Notes under the pieces: model-generated
What the model was told of the DNA's origin: nothing
Database searches by the model: none
Seen by the model: only the letters and a program-made list of their open reading frames with translations
Position numbers and translations under genes: made by a program
Shown here: positions 7,657 to 15,260 of the stretch, piece by piece
How the letters are laid out: every line of letters begins with the position of its first letter
Position numbering within the stretch: position 1 is the first letter of the stretch
Source of the DNA: Nanosynbacter sp.
GTDB lineage: Bacteria > Patescibacteriota > Saccharimonadia > Saccharimonadales > Saccharimonadaceae
DNA: 19,452 bases
NCBI GenBank assembly: GCA_029975625.1
Contig: JARKOR010000186.1
Location: forward strand, 1-19,452
Direction of reading: 5' to 3'

Positions 7657-7718
7657 ATTCAATAATGACACGCAAGGTAAAATATCTACTCGCCGGTCTT
7701 GAGGAGAATAGGCAGTGA
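7653..7718 (+). CDS. 21-codon linker ORF between the ABC ATPase and hsdR
   Basis: An ORF of 21 codons starts at ATG 7653, overlapping the ATPase stop as ATGA (7653-7656). It ends at TGA 7716-7718, overlapping the hsdR GTG start as GTGA (7715-7718). The peptide begins MNSIMTRKVKYLLAG and is basic with a short hydrophobic stretch. An internal GAGGAG (7701-7706) is the hsdR Shine-Dalgarno. The ORF fills the only gap in an otherwise fully overlapping operon, so it may carry ribosomes from the inserted cassette into hsdR, or be the stump of a deleted gene. Peptide function is unknown. Confidence 0.45.
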   Translation: MNSIMTRKVKYLLAGLEENRQ

Positions 7719-10700
7719 CTCCCTCATCCTATTCAGAAGACACCCTCGTCCAGCAGACCACCGCCGATTACCTGGAGCAGCAGCTCGGCTGGCAGTCGGT
7801 CTATGCTTATAACAGCGAGGACTTCGGGCCAAACAGCCTGCTGGGCCGGGCCTCCGATCGGGAGGTAGTGCTGACCCGAATCCTGCGCCAAAAGCTGGCC
7901 GAGCTGAACCCCGGCTTGCCCGATGCCGCTTACGACGACGCCGTGCGCCAGATCACCGCCACCATCGCCTCGCAAACCCTGGCTGCCACCAATCGGGAGA
8001 AGTACGACCAGATGCGGGATGGGGTGCAGGTGGCATTCCGCAACGGTGACGGCGAACTGGTGAAAGATCGGATGCTGCTCTTCGATTTCGACGAGCCGGG
8101 CAACAACCACTTTCTCGCTGTACGCGAGCTTTGGGTGCGTGGCGACCTCTACCGTCGCCGGGCGGATATCATCGGCTTCGTAAACGGCCTGCCGCTGCTT
8201 TTCATCGAGTGCAAGAACATCCACAAAAGCCTCAAGGCTGCTTTCGAGAAGAACTTCTCCGACTACCTGGACACCATCCCTCACATCTTCCATCACAACG
8301 CCATTGTGATGTTCGGCAACGGCGAACGGGCAAAGATCGGCACCATCACCAGCAAATGGGAGCACTTCCACGAGTGGAAACGCCTGGCTGAAGAGGAGCC
8401 GGGCGCTGTGGACATGGAGACCCTGCTCAAAGGCATCTGTGACAAAAGCAACTTCCTGGATCTGCTGGAGAACTTCATCCTCTTCGATGAGTCCAGAGGC
8501 GAGCCGAAGAAGATCCTGGCCAAGAATCACCAGTTCTTAGGGGTCAACCGGGCCATTGGAGCCGTCCATAAGCGCAGAGAGCTGAACGGAAAGCTGGGGG
8601 TCTTCTGGCACACCCAGGGAGCAGGAAAGAGCTATTCCATGGTGATGTTCACCCGCAAGGTCCACCGCAAGCTGGGCGGCAACTTCACCTTCCTGGTTCT
8701 GACCGATCGAGATGACCTGGACACCCAGATCTACAAGACCTTTGCCGGCTGCGGAGTGGTTGACAACGACCGCGAGCCCTGCCGGGCCGCCAGCGGCAGC
8801 CACCTGAGCCGACTGCTGGCCGAGCATAAAGCCTACATCTTCTCGCTCATACAGAAATTCAATCAAAAAGTGGACCCCTGCGAGGGTTACACCAAAAGGG
8901 ACGACATCATAGTAATCACCGATGAGGCGCACCGCACTCAATACGGCAGCCTGGCCGATAATATGCGCAATGCTCTGCCTCATGCCAGCTTCATTGGTTT
9001 TACAGGGACCCCGCTCTTCAAAGAAGATGAGATCACGCGAAGGGTCTTCGGCGAATACGTTTCTACCTATGACTTCCAGCGGGCGGTGGAGGACAATGCC
9101 ACCGTTCCACTGTACTACGATGCCCGCGGCGAGAAGCTGGGCGTGGCCATCGGAGACCTGAACGAGCGAGTAGCTGAAAAACTAGAGGAGTTTGAGATAG
9201 ACGATATCAACGTCCAGCTGCGTCTGGAGAAGGAACTCAAGCGCGAATATCACATTATCACCGCTGACAAGCGATTGGATCAGGTAGCAGGAGACTTCGT
9301 GCAGCACTATTCCACCGCATGGGAAAATGGGAAAGTGATGGTGGTCTGCATCGACAAGATAACCTGTGTGCGGATGTACAACCTGATCACGAACTACTGG
9401 CAAGAACGCATTTCTGAGCTCGAAATCGGACTGTCCTCTGCTTCGGACGAGCAGGAGGAGATCTACCTTAAGCGTCAGATCGAATGGATGCGAGAGACCC
9501 GGGCAGCGGTGGTGGTTAGCGAAGAGCAGGGGGAGGTTGACAAGTTCCGCCGGTGCGGCCTGGATATAAAACCTCATCGCCGGCTCATCAAGGAAGGCAT
9601 TGACCTGCCCGAGTCAATGAGCAGCAAGCCCCAGTTTCGCAACCTGCAGCGGATTAGTCTGGACGATGCTTTCAAAACGGATGAACATCCGTTCCGCATC
9701 GCAATAGTCTGCGCCATGTGGCTGACTGGATTTGACGTGCCGAGCCTCTCCACCCTCTACCTGGACAAGCCGCTAAAGGCCCATACTCTAATGCAGGCCA
9801 TAGCTCGCGCCAATCGGGTGAACGAAGGAAAGAACAATGGTCTGATCGTCGACTATTGCGGCATCCTAAAACACCTACGTCGAGCGCTGGCAACCTTTGC
9901 TGGCGCCCGCTCCAATGAGCCGGGCGACAATGTCGATCCGGCCAGGCCAGAGGAGGAGCTTTTATCCGATCTGGCCGAGGCAATCGGTTTTGTGCGGGCC
10001 TTCCTCGACCAGCGGAATGCGCCGCTGAACGATGTAATCCAGAAGACGGGCTTTGAGCGTAATGCAGCTATTGCTGCCTGCAAAGAGGCGGCCAATGAAA
10101 ATGATGAGACGCGCAAACGCTTTGAAATCATGTGCAGAGAGGTCTTCAAGAAATTTAGAGCCTGTATTACCGTCCAGGGAATAAATGCCTATCGTGATGA
10201 TCGGGACGCGGTCAACATCGTCTACAAGAGCCTCCAGCAGGATCGAGAAAAGGCTGACATTGCAGACATCATGCGGCAACTCCAGCAGGTGGTGGATGAA
10301 GCAATTGATGTCCAGCCCGAAGCAGCAACTGAGGCGAGAGAGCCATACGATATCAGTAGAATCGACTTTGACCGGCTTAAACAAGAGTTCGAGAGATGCA
10401 AGAAAAAGAACACGGTGGTTCAGAACCTGCGTCAAGCTGTAGAGATCCGATTGCAGAGACTGTTGCAGCAAAATCCCCTGCGCACAGACTTCCAGCATCA
10501 CTACGAGATGATCGTTCTCGAATACAACCGTGAAAAGGACCGGGCAACAATTGAACAGACCTTTGAGGCTTTGCTCAATCTAGTGCAAGGACTCGATGAA
10601 GAAGAAAACCGGGCAATACAGGAAGGACTTGATGAGGAATCTTTGGCTATCTTCGATCTGCTGAAGAAGCCGGACCTGAAGAGCGTTGATATCAAGCAAA

Positions 10701-10957
10701 TCAAAAAGGTTGCCGTAGATTTGTTGAAAACGCTGAAAGAGGAAAAGCTCCGGGTTGATCAATGGCGCGATAAGGAGGCTACCCGTGATGCTGTGCGAGT
10801 TACTATTCATGACTTTTTATGGAGTGAAGATATAGGCCTTCCCGTGGACCAGTATTCAGAGGAGGATGTGGCACAAAGAGCGGAAGATGTATTCAAACAT
10901 GTCTTCTGGGCATACCCCACATTGCCATCGCCTTACTACAGCGCAACGGTGGCATAG
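7715..10957 (+). CDS. hsdR: Type I restriction enzyme, motor/nuclease subunit HsdR
   Basis: A 1080-aa ATP-dependent translocase and endonuclease that joins HsdM/HsdS to cut unmethylated DNA away from the recognition site. The nuclease core is D151 with E165-C-K167. The superfamily 2 helicase motifs are in order: Walker A HTQGAGKS (299-306), DEAH (403-406), TGTP (430-433) and a motif-VI-like QAIARANR. A helical C-terminal region, which normally binds the methylase, completes a typical length. The start GTG 7715 has GAGGAG 8 nt upstream and overlaps the 21-codon ORF. The first third is GC-rich like hsdM and the last third is AT-richer, so the gene may be a mosaic. All key residues are present. 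Confidence 0.95.
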   Translation: MTPSSYSEDTLVQQTTADYLEQQLGWQSVYAYNSEDFGPNSLLGRASDREVVLTRILRQKLAELNPGLPDAAYDDAVRQITATIASQTLAATNREKYDQMRDGVQVAFRNGDGELVKDRMLLFDFDEPGNNHFLAVRELWVRGDLYRRRADIIGFVNGLPLLFIECKNIHKSLKAAFEKNFSDYLDTIPHIFHHNAIVMFGNGERAKIGTITSKWEHFHEWKRLAEEEPGAVDMETLLKGICDKSNFLDLLENFILFDESRGEPKKILAKNHQFLGVNRAIGAVHKRRELNGKLGVFWHTQGAGKSYSMVMFTRKVHRKLGGNFTFLVLTDRDDLDTQIYKTFAGCGVVDNDREPCRAASGSHLSRLLAEHKAYIFSLIQKFNQKVDPCEGYTKRDDIIVITDEAHRTQYGSLADNMRNALPHASFIGFTGTPLFKEDEITRRVFGEYVSTYDFQRAVEDNATVPLYYDARGEKLGVAIGDLNERVAEKLEEFEIDDINVQLRLEKELKREYHIITADKRLDQVAGDFVQHYSTAWENGKVMVVCIDKITCVRMYNLITNYWQERISELEIGLSSASDEQEEIYLKRQIEWMRETRAAVVVSEEQGEVDKFRRCGLDIKPHRRLIKEGIDLPESMSSKPQFRNLQRISLDDAFKTDEHPFRIAIVCAMWLTGFDVPSLSTLYLDKPLKAHTLMQAIARANRVNEGKNNGLIVDYCGILKHLRRALATFAGARSNEPGDNVDPARPEEELLSDLAEAIGFVRAFLDQRNAPLNDVIQKTGFERNAAIAACKEAANENDETRKRFEIMCREVFKKFRACITVQGINAYRDDRDAVNIVYKSLQQDREKADIADIMRQLQQVVDEAIDVQPEAATEAREPYDISRIDFDRLKQEFERCKKKNTVVQNLRQAVEIRLQRLLQQNPLRTDFQHHYEMIVLEYNREKDRATIEQTFEALLNLVQGLDEEENRAIQEGLDEESLAIFDLLKKPDLKSVDIKQIKKVAVDLLKTLKEEKLRVDQWRDKEATRDAVRVTIHDFLWSEDIGLPVDQYSEEDVAQRAEDVFKHVFWAYPTLPSPYYSATVA

Positions 10958-11118
10958 GGAAAGAAGAGTCTGCCTGTTAATGATGGTAAGCTGCAAAGAA
11001 TGTCAAGTGAACAACATCTATCAATAAACTGAAATGGTATTAAATCGCGCACCAGCCATTTGCACCCGAACCTCAGCCTGGAAATATCCGCAGTAGTACC
11101 CTCATCCCATGCCTATTT

Positions 11119-11128
11119 TGATATATCA
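11119..11128. promoter_or_regulatory. Second copy of palindrome TGATATATCA
   Basis: This perfect 10-bp palindrome is identical to the one overlapping the putative -10 of the XRE operon (659-668). I found no other copies by eye. The two copies bracket the restriction operon. It may be a second operator for the XRE protein or a chance match in AT-rich DNA. Confidence 0.25.
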
Positions 11129-11266
11129 CCTCTCCGGCTCACCGGGGCGATAATTCCATACGGTTTATCATCGACAGAAGAGCACTGATGAGGACAATCC
11201 CTTCCTCCGCCTCTGCCTTCGCATTGCGAATTAGATTGATTTCTCCCGATTGACATGTTAGATAAA

Positions 11267-11276
11267 CTACATATAC
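11267..11276 (+). promoter_or_regulatory. Candidate archaeal TATA box for the sulfatase gene
   Basis: CTACATATAC at 11267-11276 sits in AT-rich DNA. Initiation about 25 nt downstream would give a short leader of about 15 nt carrying the Shine-Dalgarno at 11299-11305. Such short leaders are common in methanogens. The match is loose and no BRE is convincing. Confidence 0.3.
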
Positions 11277-11298
11277 GACTATTATCCCTATTAATTCC

Positions 11299-11315
11299 AA
11301 GGAGGAATACACATT
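11299..11315 (+). promoter_or_regulatory. Ribosome binding site that points to an ATT start codon
   Basis: AAGGAGG (11299-11305) is a perfect Shine-Dalgarno. With the usual 7-nt spacing it presents ATT (11313-11315), in frame with the sulfatase. No ATG, GTG or TTG lies at a usable distance: the first conventional start in frame is TTG 11337, 31 nt from the Shine-Dalgarno. Starting at ATT adds eight residues, MLKRPSVI if decoded as Met, which supply the basic n-region that the signal peptide otherwise lacks. Either ATT is used as a rare start or an ATG has mutated. Confidence 0.6.
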
Positions 11316-13871
11316 TTAAAAAGGCCTAGCGTAATATTGGCTTTTTTTGTTTTTTTATTCGCTCTAGCGGCCTTCGATAGCCTTTCCGTAGAGAATGATG
11401 ATTCTCCGGATGCATCAGAGGCATTGGCGTTAACGGAAGGTCAATTGGCCGGCCAGACACTGGCAGCCGATGCCAAGAGCGGCACCGTCTCCATTGAAAA
11501 CTCCGGTCGGGAAATGGTAACGAACAGAAGAAAGGTCTTAACTGAGAGCTCAACTCTGGCTGATGTGGCGAACGAGGACGTCATATCGCCCCAGAAAGAG
11601 ACCGTGCTGGTCATCCAGTCTGCAAATAACGAATCGCAGTCCGTTTCTCAGAGCGGTTCCTGCGAGGGCCAGAAGATCGGCCTGACCTACAAGGACTCCG
11701 TTGCATGCTATCCGGAGAGGGTCCAGCCACCCAAGGGCGCTCCCAATGTGATCTACATAGTCCTTGACGATGTGGGATTCGGCCAGATGGGCTGCTTTGG
11801 CGGTCCGGTCCAGACTCCCAACATCGACCGGCTGGCAGAAGGCGGTCTGCGCTACAGCAACTTCCATACCACCGCTCTGTGCTCTCCATCCAGAGCCTGC
11901 TTTATGACCGGCAGAAACCATCACTCAGTCGGCATTGGAGCGCTCACGGATATGGCAGTGGGCTTCCCCGGATACAATGGAAACCTCTCCCACAATACGG
12001 CAACCATAGCCGAGATGCTTCAGGGTGTAGGCTACAACACCTTTGCCCTGGGCAAGTGGCACCTCGTCTCCTTTGCCGACATAAACTACGATGCATCATT
12101 TGACAACTGGCCTACAGGCCGCGGATTCGATCACTTCTATGGATTCCTGCCTGCTCAGACCAACCAGTGGTCTCCAGATCTGGTTCGGGACACCGCTCAT
12201 ATTGACCCGCCTGCCACTCCGGAAGAGGGATATCACCTATCCGAGGACCTGGTGGACCAGGCCATAAAGTATGTCGATGACCAGCAGTCAGCAGGGCCCG
12301 GTAAACCCTACTTCATGTACCTGGCCTTTGGAGCCTGCCATTCACCTCATCATGCTCCCAAAGAGAACATCGACAAGTACGCGGGCAAGTTCGATCAGGG
12401 CTGGGATGCAGTGAGAAACGAGACCCTGGCCAGACAGAAAGAGATGGGCATAGTGCCGGAGAACACCGATCTTCCCCCGCGCAATCCCGGCGTTAAGGCC
12501 TGGGAAAGCCTCTCAGATGATGAGAAGCAGCTATTTGCCCGCATGATGGAGGTTTATGCCGGTTTCCTGGATCATACCGATGAAGAGATCGGCAGACTGA
12601 TCGACTACCTGGATGAGACCGGCCAGCTCAATAATACCATGATCATTCTGACCTCGGACAACGGGGCCAGCATGGAAGGCGGCATGAACGGTTCGTTCAG
12701 CGAGTACCTGATGCTCAATCTGATGCCTGCAGAGAACGTCAGCTTCCTGATGAGCAAGATAGACGAGCTGGGCGGGCCGATGGCATTCGGCCACTACCCA
12801 GAAGGCTGGGCCATGGCCGGCAACACGCCATTCAAGCTCTACAAGCAGTGGACCCACGAAGGAGGAGTGCACGATCCATTGATCATATACTACCCCAATA
12901 ATATCACTGACCAGAGAGGAGTTCGCACCCAGTTCACCCATGCCATCGATATCGTGCCCACAATTCTGGAAGTGGTGGGAATCGAGGCTCCCGAGATGTA
13001 CAAAGGCATACCGCAAAAGCCTATCGAAGGGGTAAGTATGGCCTATACCTTCGAAGAGCCAGATGCCGAAAATCGCAAATCGGTACAGTACTTCTCCATG
13101 TGGGGCAGCCGGGGTCTATGGTATGACAACTGGAAAGCAGTGACAATGCATCCCCATGAATCAGGTGGCAACTTCGATCAGGATGTATGGGAGCTTTATA
13201 ACCTCAGCCAGGACTTCTCTGAGGCCCATGACCTGGCGCAGGAGAATCCTGAGAAGGTTCAGGAAATGACAGAGCGCTGGTGGGCAGAGGCTGGAAAGTA
13301 CAATGTACTGCCGCTTGACGATAGGGCGCATATGGACGTGCCGCCCGGTCCCAAAGGCAGGTTCACCTACTATCCGGGCATGGCCACTATCTTTGAGCCG
13401 GGAATTCCTGACACCAAATACAGCTCCTATGCCATCAGTGCTGATGTTGAGATTCCTGAGGGAGGGGCAGAAGGAGTACTCCTCTCCATCGGAGGCAGAT
13501 TTGGCGGGCTGACTCTGTACGTCCAGGATAAGCACCTGGTCTTCGACAGCAACTATGTGGGCCTGAGCCATACCACCATCACCTCTCTTGAGGAGGTTCC
13601 TTCAGGAGAATCGACTCTTGGCTTCCGCTTCGATAAGACAGGAGAGCCCGATATCTTCAAGCAAACAGGAGCTACGGGCACGGGAACTCTGCTGATCAAC
13701 CACAAAGAGGTGGGCAATGGAACGATCGCTCCGACCACTCCCATTCGCTACTCCTGGGAGGAGGGGCTTGAGATCGGCATTGATCGCCTGACACCAGTGA
13801 CTGAGAGCTACACCAGCCCGTTCGAGTTCACAGGAACTCTGAAGAAGGTGGTTCTGGAGGTGGAGGGCTGA
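11313..13871 (+). CDS. Secreted arylsulfatase (formylglycine-type, sulfatase family S1)
   Basis: Hydrolyses sulfate esters outside the cell; 852 aa from the ATT start (844 from TTG 11337). A signal peptide (basic LKR, then a hydrophobic run to about residue 20) is followed by a low-complexity linker of about 110 residues. The sulfatase domain begins at APNVIYIVLDDVGFG with metal ligands D152-D153. The signature CSPSRACFMTGR has the formylglycine Cys at 190, and SDNG (D449-N450) completes the metal site. A C-terminal beta-rich domain (about 700-852) matches long arylsulfatases of the mycobacterial AtsD type. Many N-x-S/T sequons fit an archaeal surface glycoprotein. Maturation needs FGE or an anaerobic sulfatase maturase, neither of which is in the window. 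Substrate unknown. Confidence 0.9.
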   Translation: MLKRPSVILAFFVFLFALAAFDSLSVENDDSPDASEALALTEGQLAGQTLAADAKSGTVSIENSGREMVTNRRKVLTESSTLADVANEDVISPQKETVLVIQSANNESQSVSQSGSCEGQKIGLTYKDSVACYPERVQPPKGAPNVIYIVLDDVGFGQMGCFGGPVQTPNIDRLAEGGLRYSNFHTTALCSPSRACFMTGRNHHSVGIGALTDMAVGFPGYNGNLSHNTATIAEMLQGVGYNTFALGKWHLVSFADINYDASFDNWPTGRGFDHFYGFLPAQTNQWSPDLVRDTAHIDPPATPEEGYHLSEDLVDQAIKYVDDQQSAGPGKPYFMYLAFGACHSPHHAPKENIDKYAGKFDQGWDAVRNETLARQKEMGIVPENTDLPPRNPGVKAWESLSDDEKQLFARMMEVYAGFLDHTDEEIGRLIDYLDETGQLNNTMIILTSDNGASMEGGMNGSFSEYLMLNLMPAENVSFLMSKIDELGGPMAFGHYPEGWAMAGNTPFKLYKQWTHEGGVHDPLIIYYPNNITDQRGVRTQFTHAIDIVPTILEVVGIEAPEMYKGIPQKPIEGVSMAYTFEEPDAENRKSVQYFSMWGSRGLWYDNWKAVTMHPHESGGNFDQDVWELYNLSQDFSEAHDLAQENPEKVQEMTERWWAEAGKYNVLPLDDRAHMDVPPGPKGRFTYYPGMATIFEPGIPDTKYSSYAISADVEIPEGGAEGVLLSIGGRFGGLTLYVQDKHLVFDSNYVGLSHTTITSLEEVPSGESTLGFRFDKTGEPDIFKQTGATGTGTLLINHKEVGNGTIAPTTPIRYSWEEGLEIGIDRLTPVTESYTSPFEFTGTLKKVVLEVEG

Positions 13872-13896
13872 ATCAATAAATAAATGAATATTGGGC

Positions 13897-13904
13897 CTGA
13901 AAAG
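13897..13904. repeat. Left target-site duplication of the IS
   Basis: CTGAAAAG immediately precedes the left inverted repeat and is identical to 15234-15241. An 8-bp duplication is typical of the IS256 family. Confidence 0.9.
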
Positions 13905-13931
13905 GGTAGCGTGCCATAATTGCTGTAAAAT
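13905..13931 (+). repeat. IS left terminal inverted repeat
   Basis: GGTAGCGTG at the outer end and TTGCTGTAAAAT at the inner end are identical to the right repeat read in reverse complement. The few bases between them differ. It lies downstream of the transposase gene. Confidence 0.88.
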
Positions 13932-13958
13932 CTCAGTGGCCCCGTATCCTGATTCAAC

Positions 13959-15083
13959 TCACTCCTCCAAAGATAAATACCTATTACCTGTTATCCAATC
14001 CTCATTGATATCCATCATGATACAAACCGCCACTCTTAGGAGCGATTGATCATTTGAATATGCTCCTGATACGCGACTTCTTCGTTTCAGTTCCTTGTTG
14101 ATCCTTTCCAGGCCGTTGGTGGTCCGAATCCGCCTCCAGTGCTGTCTAGGAAACGATTTGTAGTTCCAAAGATCAAATCTAAAGCTGTCAATCGTGTCTG
14201 CGGACTTTTTAGCTCCTCTACTATCAAGAATGACTGCTAGCTCCTGCATCTTGCGCTCATCCTCAAGAGAATCCTTCAGCATATAAGCGACCTCTTTTTT
14301 ATCTTTCTTGGGTATGTTCTTGAGCACTGCGCGCATGAAATGAACATTACACATCTGCCAGGAAGCTCCTAAAAATTCTTTCTGCACAGCCGCTTGTATC
14401 CCTTTGTGACCATCAGATGTCACTAATTTGACACCTGTAAGCCCCCTCGCCTTCAAGCTTTCAAAGCAATTCTCCCAACAAGATGCATCTTCACTATCTG
14501 CGACTTCAGCGCTTAGAATCTCGCGATAACCGTCTTCATGAATACCAGTAACGATAAGCAGTGCCTTGTTTACATACCGTCCATCATCCCGGACCTTGAA
14601 ATAGCTTGCATCCAGGAACAAGTAAGGAATTGGTCCTTCAATTGGCCTGTTTAAAAATTCTTGTACTTGTTTATCCAACTTTTTCGAGATTCTTGATACT
14701 TCGGAGGCTGAGATATTTTTTAATCCGAATTCGGAGAATACTTTCTCGACCTTTCTTGTCGCTACTCCTGCGAGATAAGATTCAGCAACAGCGACCCTAA
14801 CAGATTCTTCTACTCTAGAATATCTCTCGAATATAGCAGTCTTGAATGGGAACTCTCTGATTTGAGGTTTATCAAGTTCGATTTCACCGTGAATGGTCTT
14901 GAGTGATCGCGATCTTGTTCCATTCCTGTGCGCCTTTCTCTTGCCAGTGCGTTCATAGGGGCGGGCTTGAATCTGGTTCTCTGCTTCCTGCTGCATTACC
15001 TCATTTAAGAGCGTGGTGGTCAGTTTCTTCATGCACTCTTTTCGATCGACAAGATAATCATCTGCTAAGTCAGTTATTTCCAT
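13959..15083 (-). CDS. IS256-family (mutator-type) DDE transposase
   Basis: A 374-aa transposase that moves the surrounding element. The DDE catalytic triad is in place: D158 in YLFLDASYF, D224 in LVTSDGHKG and E326 in TTNGLERINKELKRR. The C-x-x-H motif typical of the family is at C245-N-V-H248. The N-terminal part (1-110) is basic and probably binds the inverted repeats. The start ATG 15083 has CAGGAGGG about 10 nt upstream. Length is close to the usual for the family and no frameshift or internal stop is present. It lies wholly inside the inverted repeats, leaving about 120 nt upstream for a promoter and the right end. Confidence 0.95.
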   Translation of the reverse strand: MEITDLADDYLVDRKECMKKLTTTLLNEVMQQEAENQIQARPYERTGKRKAHRNGTRSRSLKTIHGEIELDKPQIREFPFKTAIFERYSRVEESVRVAVAESYLAGVATRKVEKVFSEFGLKNISASEVSRISKKLDKQVQEFLNRPIEGPIPYLFLDASYFKVRDDGRYVNKALLIVTGIHEDGYREILSAEVADSEDASCWENCFESLKARGLTGVKLVTSDGHKGIQAAVQKEFLGASWQMCNVHFMRAVLKNIPKKDKKEVAYMLKDSLEDERKMQELAVILDSRGAKKSADTIDSFRFDLWNYKSFPRQHWRRIRTTNGLERINKELKRRSRVSGAYSNDQSLLRVAVCIMMDINEDWITGNRYLSLEE

Positions 15084-15206
15084 GGCTCTGTGTCCCTCCT
15101 GAGTTTTGCGACTTGGGGATACAGGGCCAATTATAATATCTCGTAGAATAACTTGTTGCTATCTCGCAGACAGCAAGTCGGTTTCCGCTACGGAATATTC
15201 CTGGCA

Positions 15207-15233
15207 ATTTTACAGCAAAATCGTCACGCTACC
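15207..15233 (-). repeat. IS right terminal inverted repeat
   Basis: On the plus strand it begins ATTTTACAGCAA and ends CACGCTACC, the reverse complement of the left repeat apart from a few central positions. It lies upstream of the transposase gene. Confidence 0.88.
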
Positions 15234-15241
15234 CTGAAAAG
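15234..15241. repeat. Right target-site duplication of the IS
   Basis: CTGAAAAG follows the right inverted repeat directly and is identical to the copy at 13897-13904. Confidence 0.9.
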
Positions 15242-15260
15242 TCAGGCCCGATCTTAATTT

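Larger units (their letters stand above)
10958..11312. other. Intergenic region between hsdR and the sulfatase gene
   Basis: About 355 nt without a convincing gene. It holds a second copy of the palindrome TGATATATCA (11119-11128), a small hairpin (11132-11137 with 11142-11147, loop CTCA) that lacks a following T-run, and near its right end a TATA-like element and a strong Shine-Dalgarno for the sulfatase. No good terminator for the hsd operon is seen. The shift from bacterial-style to archaeal-style genes falls in or near this stretch, but no repeat marks the edge. A 57-codon minus-strand ORF (11139-11312) lacks a Shine-Dalgarno and is not accepted. Confidence 0.6.
13905..15233 (-). mobile_element. 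IS256-family insertion sequence, complete, 1329 bp
   Basis: The element has 27-bp imperfect terminal inverted repeats that both begin GGTAGCGTG and share TTGCTGTAAAAT at their inner end. It carries one transposase gene on the minus strand and is flanked by an exact 8-bp duplication (CTGAAAAG). Identical target copies, good ends and an intact transposase point to a recent, probably still functional insertion. It carries no passenger genes. Its landing place is the loop of a terminator hairpin, so it interrupts no coding sequence. Confidence 0.93.
13893..15249. terminator. Convergent-gene terminator hairpin split by the IS element
   Basis: GGGCCTGA (13893-13900) and TCAGGCCC (15242-15249) are perfect reverse complements. 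Removing the IS and one target copy gives an 8-bp stem with loop AAAG, extendable by an AT/AT-type pair run with one G-T wobble. It lies between the convergent sulfatase and HAD phosphatase genes, which were about 52 nt apart before the insertion. It probably ended both transcripts; the arms are now 1.3 kb apart. Confidence 0.75.

Noticed and set aside
7733..8530. 265-codon open frame on the minus strand
   Set aside because: It mirrors the GC-rich start of hsdR, which has all its family motifs on the plus strand.
11139..11312. 57-codon minus-strand ORF with a hydrophobic start upstream of the sulfatase
   Set aside because: It has no Shine-Dalgarno, begins at a GTG opposite the sulfatase RBS and has no recognised relatives. 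The hydrophobic run is plausible, but chance is likelier.
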